In this document: piece after piece, positions 58,735 to 64,000 of the stretch
Position numbering within the stretch: position 1 is the stretch's first letter
How the letters are laid out: each line of letters starts with the position of its first letter
Origin: Combretum micranthum
Taxonomy: Eukaryota; Streptophyta; Magnoliopsida; Myrtales; Combretaceae
NCBI GenBank assembly: GCA_024138025.1
Contig: JAMXBD010003391.1
Location: 58,711 to 122,710 of the forward strand
Direction: 5' to 3'
DNA: 64,000 bases
Notes under the pieces: model-generated
Database searches by the model: none
What the model was told of the DNA's origin: nothing
The model's input: the letters and a program-made list of their open reading frames with translations, nothing else
Program-made: the position numbers and the translations under genes

Positions 58735-61452
58735 TGTCACGCCCTAAGGGGTACCCAAAACGTAACAGTCCGCTACACTCAATATTAAAGCTTAAGTATG
58801 ACAATCTTAGCCACTCCCAAAAGTTTTGATATTAAGTGTAAGGCGTGCTCTCACAATTTAGAGGACCATACATGGAATTATGAAGCTTAAGAGATATAAT
58901 AACATGTTAAGAAAGAGGATTCATAAAATCCATTTACTTATAACAATGATCTACAAACTTAGAGACATTTCCCTTATTCACTATCTATTACAAGAATATT
59001 TGTACATCTTATCTAATACTAAACTTCATCTAAGAATTCCTTATCAAAAGAAAAATACCTGACTGCAGGTCCTCGGGGCTCAACCATAGATAAGGGAACT
59101 GCAAAAGATATCTATAGGGGTATAAGTTAATAGGCTAGTGAGAACTATTTCCATAAATAACTTCTTGTAACAAAATTTCAAACAAGTTGTTTAATCAAAC
59201 AAATGGAATGCAACATACACGTGGGCAAACAAAGCATATAGTTTTCCAGGAACTATATATTGAATGGATTTGCGCCCTCCATTCGGGGTTTGGTGATACG
59301 TAACCTCAAACATGTATTTTTTGTTAAAAGATTTATGCTTTCGACCAATATCACCAAGCATATGAATTCTACTTGAATTGAGCCTTACTTTCGGATCTCC
59401 GCCAAGCATTTCCTTAATGTCACCAAGCAATCGCTTTCGGTCATCCGCCAAGTGTTGCTTTCGACCCGGCTACAATCCTTCTCACCCAAGGATAATAACC
59501 CAATGCCATGTGACTCACTTCATGATATGCATGAATCCATTTATTTATGATATCATAACATTATTATTACCAGGTTTAAGGTGATCAAGGAATTTCATAC
59601 AAATCAAGTGTTATATTAAAACAAACATTAAATCAATTCCAACCTCGATATTCTTAGGATTATTTCAAATAATTACCTTTACAAACATATCCATTTGTCT
59701 TTTCTTAATTCTAATGCAACTAAATTACAAGTACAAACAAGTAAAGCATTTTAAGGAAATAAACTCACGATGCCATGACGACGATTTCTCTAGCGGATGA
59801 GTCGCTCACACACTCCATTTTATCGAAATAGTCTACGGGATATAGGTATTCTTCCTTGGAATCACCTAGCTAAAGAAAAATACCCATAATGAGTATTTCT
59901 TGATGATTTTCTTGAATTTTGACAAAACAATGTCATGAGAATCAAAGTTTGTATAAAGGAGAATTCCAATTTAAAACAGCTATAACTTGGTCATTTTAAC
60001 TCAGAATTGCGCATATAATATATCGATTTTTACCTACTCGAAAAGATCTACCCATTTCTAAAACTGTTTTTAACAAACAAGATCATATAGGATCCAAAAT
60101 AGTGGCGAAAAAATTCACCACGAATTGTCCAACTCAAAATAATTTTGGGTTCAAATATTAAATCATTCAAAATTTTTTTGATAAATACTTAGTTATCTAT
60201 ATAGTTGAAAAATTCTCTTGTTATAGCTACTTAGCTCATATTTATTCATGCTCAAGTGTTTGTTGTCCATTTATGTTCTTAAGTAAAACAACGTCAAATT
60301 AAAGGTTTAGAAAACTATAGTTACAAGAAATTTATTTTTGTAGATCTTTTAAATGAATACTTTGCTTTTCAAAGAATCACTTCTTATTTAACTCATTACT
60401 TTTCCTAGATGACCTTTTTCGAAAAGTAATTTTCTTCTTTCCTAAATTCTCTTCATTTGGTGTTATGTTTCCTATTTATTTTCTATACAATTTTTCTTTG
60501 TCCATTTGTTTGAAAAGATCTTTATTTGAAAATTTCTCATCCTTTCCTCAAGTTATGTTTTTCATAGAAATCATTTTTTGTACCGAAAATCGTTTTCTTT
60601 TGAAAAACAAACTGGGATAATAAATGATTTAAAAAGCTTTTCATAACAAAAGTAGTTTCTAAAATTGTAGTAGGTTCTTTTAGTAACTTGGAAAAAAATG
60701 ACTTTATTTTTGTTAAACCATATATTTTATATTTCATATAAGCTTATTCCTAAGTGATAAATCATTTTTTTTATCAATTATTTTTAGAACTTGAAAAATT
60801 TGGACAACAATCTTAATGAACATAATTTATGAGAATTAATAGCGAGCAATAACTAAATAATAAAAAAAGTCAAGTATTGGGAGTCTTAGCTTCTTCAAGG
60901 CTCTCGGGACTAAGAAATAGACTAGTCCCAAAAGAAAAATTTGTTTTGACTTGATGAGAACAAGCCTAAGACTAGAAACTAGTCTTAAAATAACAAGGAA
61001 TAAATAAATTGCAATGAATAAATAAATAAATTGCATGAAAATAAATAAATTGCAAGTGAGCTTATATGCTCTAAAGAATATGTATAATATATAGATAATA
61101 ATATAATAACAATAGTAAGAACAAAATAAAACAATATAAACATAAATGGAGTTTCATGAACAAGAACAATACATGAACATAGTGTAGCTTCCATAACACT
61201 TAGTCTTTGGAAACTCACACTATGGTCATGTAAAGTTACATGACATGAAGAGAAGAAAATAATAGGAAAAGTTTATCTAAAGAAGGCTTTGGTAGTGTTA
61301 TGTGATTATGGGTTTTGTTGTAGTAGAAAGTGTTTTGTGATTATTTTGTGTTTTGGGAGAATATTTAGAGAGAGTTTTGGAGGAGAATTGTGAGAGTTTT
61401 TATAGAGAATTTGTAAATAGTAAATATGTGAAAGAAGTGAAAGGGAATGGGG

Positions 61453-61460
61453 TATTTATA
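61453..61460 (-). promoter_or_regulatory. TATA box of the solo LTR
   Basis: TATAAATACCCC on the - strand, followed by a leader that is pyrimidine-rich on that strand. Confidence 0.65.
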
Positions 61461-61528
61461 AGAAAATATGGAGTGATTTTTTGTGTGATTAAAATAAGAA
61501 AATTGAAACAAATTGAGGAAGAGAGACT

Positions 61529-61548
61529 GGGGGGGGGGGGGGGGGGGG
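61529..61548. repeat. Homopolymer of 20 G
   Basis: Twenty consecutive G on the + strand, followed by CGCCGGCCATG. The other LTRs have shorter C/G runs at the same place (for example near 19,093 and 35,177), so the length may be real or an assembly artefact. Confidence 0.9.
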
Positions 61549-62180
61549 CGCCGGCCATGCATATAGAGGGGAGAGAGATTTTTTATTTTTATTTTTGTTA
61601 TTTAAAAAAAGTAATAAGTAAGGTAGATATGAAATAAAGTTATAGAAAAGGTAAAAGTAAGGTTATAGGTTATGGCGTTTGTAAGAGTGTGTTAGAAAAA
61701 GTAGAGATAAAAAAATAGTATAGAATAGTAGTGAATAGTGTAATGTAAAGTAGATATGATTAATAAAGTATCGGTAGTAAGAAAATATGTGTATAAGTGC
61801 GATATCTGTTATTTTTACTTTCCGAAAAATTATAAAACTGATATTTTTGAAAACCTTATATTTTTTTTGAGTCTAATGGTATATTCGGAATATTTCTACT
61901 ATTCCAAGCTTCGAGACACGTTTTTTGAGAACTATATCCGATCGAGTTCAAAACGAGTTGCGGTTTTATTAATCTGATCTTTTTAGGCTTCCCCGAGTAA
62001 TTACACGCTATTCTATATTCTAAATGCCTACTTACTTTCACCGAGTTACTTATTCGGGATTACCAGACTTAAACTATTACATCTAACTAGAGTTTTGTTG
62101 ACTTTAGAGTTCCGGCTGACTTCCATATTAAGGTTTTTAGGCTAAACCGATTCCAAAAAAATTTAGGGGGTTACACTGCT

Positions 62181-63137
62181 GCTCCAATAGGAATTAAATT
62201 GGATGGGACCAACTATGGAATGTGGTCGCAAGTGGTGGAGATGTACATCTCTAGCAAAGACAAATTGGGTTATATCAATGGTGATCTGCCCCAACCTGCA
62301 ACGATAGCTCCAACCTTCTAAAAATGGAGTATTGATGATGCCATAGTAAAAGGACGGCTCATTAACTCTATGGACCCATCATTGATTCGGAATTTCATCA
62401 GATTTCCTATGGTAAAAATGGTATGGGATGCCATAGCAACAACTTATTTTAATGGGAGTGATGTCTCCCAAGTGTATGACCTTCGATGTAAGTATCATAG
62501 CTAAAGCAAGCAAGTGGTTCATTGGAAAAATATTGCAACAGTCTACAGGATAATGGGAGAGATTGACTTTCGAAGGCCAAATCCCATACTGTGCCAAGCT
62601 GATATTTAGCGTTATAACAAATTTGCAGGAAGATTGATTTTACATATTCTTGGATGGCCGGATGACCGACTAAACAACATTCGTAGAGATATTCTATAGA
62701 TGCAACCATTCCCCACAATGGAGCAGCTTATGCCAATGTTTGACGAGAAGCAATGCGACAAGCATCATGATAGAACTTCGACTGAAGGATACATCAGGTT
62801 TCGTATTTACGTCAAAGAGTTTGAGGACTATAACTCATTCGACAGCTTCCTCTCATAATGGAAAATCAAATTCCTCTTCTAAAAAGAATGCATTTGACGG
62901 ACTGAAATGCTCTCATTGCGGAGGGACTAAACATACCCGAGAGACCTATTTTAAAATCCATGTGTATCCTGAATGGTGGGATGAATTACACAAAGAAAAA
63001 GCATATGTTGAAGGAACCAATGACACAAGTAAGAATGAACATATGACTAGAGGTCAAGGTTCAGTTGCCATCACTGAATATGACTCTTTCCTTAATCTAG
63101 CTCAAGCTCACAGTATTAGCACCACTGAACTTCATTA
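62181..63137 (+). pseudogene. gag: Copia gag, main part with degenerate zinc knuckle
   Basis: It resumes with PIGIKLDGTNYGMWSQVVEM, the conserved start of plant copia Gag, then GYINGDLPQP and VWDAIATTYFNGSD. Several stops (near 62,322, 62,502 and 62,608) and shifts follow. An open piece at 62,740-63,138 contains the knuckle CSHCGGTKHTRETY, in which the last Cys of CX2CX4HX4C is Tyr, followed by PEWWDELH. Gag would package element RNA. This copy cannot encode it. The family assignment to plant copia is firm, but the lineage is not. Confidence 0.85.
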
Positions 63138-63192
63138 AACAGTCATAGGTTATGAATCTACATGAATTTAAATACACAATGCTCATGGCCAA

Positions 63193-63228
63193 TGGATTCT
63201 TGACTCAGAAGCCTCTAACCATATGACC
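63193..63228 (+). pseudogene. pol: Copia protease remnant
   Basis: WILDSEASNHMT matches the protease active site of plant copia elements, usually D-S-G-A. Here the Gly is Glu, so the site is mutated. The flanking sequence is broken, and the downstream frame 63,230-63,499 is not recognisable protease. Confidence 0.75.
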
Positions 63229-63589
63229 TATGATGACTATGATGAAAATGATATCTCCTAAAGATCCAAGCCTAGAAGAACCAACCAACATTACAAATGC
63301 AATGATTTCCCCAATAATAAGGGCTGATATAGTAATAGTGGCACCTAATATCCCATTATCAATACTCTTTATTCCATCTCTTTCTTACAAATTAGTGCTT
63401 GTGATCGACTTACAAAGATTGAATTGTGTTGCATTATTTATCCTAATCTTTTCCTTCTTTAGGATATTCAACAAAAGAGATTATTGGACGTGTTATTGAA
63501 AGGGAAGACTATACTATTTGATGGATGTAAAGATCGGAAAAGCATGTCACACCGCTCATCAGAATATGTCCAAGAAGGAGCAAATTTGG

Positions 63590-64000
63590 CTTTAGCATTG
63601 TCGGTTAGGTCATCCGTAATTTGGATATATGAAAAATGTTCTTTCAGATTTCTTTTCAGATAAGCATTTTTCAATTTAAATGTGAAACTGTATTTTGAGA
63701 AAAGCCATCGGGCCACTTATCCTTGAGTTTTTAATAAAAGTCCCATTCCTTTTCCTTAATCCATACTGATGTGTTGGGACCATCCCCGAAACCTAATATG
63801 CATGGTATCGATGGTTTGTGATTTTATTGATGATTGCACATGATGACGTGGTTGTATTTATTGAAACAGGATGAGGTTTTCAATACCTTTCACTCCTTTA
63901 ATAACAAAGTTTGTACCAATACTCCACCAAATTATAGGTTCTTCGTTCCGATAATGGCAGAGAAATATGTCAACACGCAATTTAATGACTTCTTTCATCA
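63590..64000 (+). pseudogene. pol: Copia integrase, truncated by the window end
   Basis: Pieces in shifting frames match the copia integrase order: RLGHP (near 63,600), GYMKNVLSDFFSD, EKSHRATYP, IHTDVLGPSP with the first catalytic Asp at 63,768-63,770, FIDDCT (near 63,826) and LRSDNGRE with the second catalytic Asp at 63,950-63,952. The catalytic Glu would lie beyond 64,000. Stops and shifts make it a pseudogene. Confidence 0.8.

Larger units (their letters stand above)
58735..62175 (-). mobile_element. Chromovirus solo LTR (3.4 kb) splitting copia gag, perfect TSD
   Basis: On the - strand it opens TGTAACCCCC and closes AGGGCGTGACA. Both flanks are CTGCT (58,730-58,734 and 62,176-62,180). 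It has a TATA box at 61,453-61,460, a C-run of 20 on the - strand next to GGCCGGCGC, the conserved block near 59,965-60,015, and the U3 block near 61,915. A small cluster of CCGCCAAG and CACCAAGC words lies at 59,340-59,470. Frames at 59,191-59,451, 60,985-61,218 and 61,353-61,637 show no domain. It is the innermost insertion on this side and so the youngest of its chain. Confidence 0.9.
58288..64000 (+). mobile_element. Ty1/copia retrotransposon, decayed, right end outside window
   Basis: A 236-bp LTR is followed by a tRNA-iMet primer site, gag in two pieces split by a solo LTR at 58,735-62,175, a protease remnant, and integrase running off the window at 64,000. The gag-protease-integrase order is that of Ty1/copia, in which RT comes last. 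Multiple stops and shifts make it non-functional. Confidence 0.88.

Overview
This 64 kb window looks like repeat-rich heterochromatin from a large, AT-rich flowering plant genome. I could not identify the species and found no host protein gene, tRNA, rRNA or CRISPR array. Almost all of it is accounted for by LTR retrotransposons nested inside one another. Most long reading frames belong to one Ty3/gypsy element of the Athila type.

Left part (1-23,045, mostly + strand). A large LTR fragment (1-2,800) abuts an integrase/chromodomain remnant of a chromovirus (2,808-3,563, probably Tekay/Del), a purine tract and a 4.4 kb LTR (3,621-8,064) that carries a copia-like solo LTR (5,559-6,181). Next comes a decayed Athila relative (8,340-13,088) that lacks gag-pol but keeps a spacer, an intron, a broken ORF-1-like gene, a 3' non-coding block and part of its 3' LTR. 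That LTR is cut by another chromovirus LTR (13,089-14,057). An unassigned sequence follows (14,058-16,004 and 22,649-23,045), split by a solo LTR (16,005-22,648) that itself holds a second solo LTR (18,538-21,912).

Middle part (23,046-43,955, - strand). One chromovirus LTR carries a 2.2 kb solo LTR of another family (23,156-25,365) and a roughly 0.88 kb segment present three times in tandem. Three further giant solo LTRs (26,893-31,297; 31,573-36,646; 37,006-42,021) lie in or at the edge of the middle unit, each with a 5-bp target-site duplication.

Right part (43,956-64,000). A second copy of the 2.2 kb family opens at 43,956. It is interrupted by the complete Athila-type element (45,091-58,015): two LTRs, tRNA-Asp-type primer site, gag, protease, RT/RNase H, integrase, a 62-bp tandem palindrome array, an intron and a downstream ORF-1-like gene, with about ten frame breaks. 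It is interrupted again by a Ty1/copia element (58,288 to past the window end), whose gag is split by a chromovirus solo LTR (58,735-62,175).

The most unusual signal is a set of GC-rich palindromic words. They lie just upstream of the TATA box in the Athila LTRs and recur, as a strict 62-bp array, in the internal spacer before the downstream ORF. The decayed Athila relative has the same layout with a different word, so LTR and spacer appear to have changed together. Spacer, leader exon, intron and ORF together suggest a second, internal promoter for the downstream gene.
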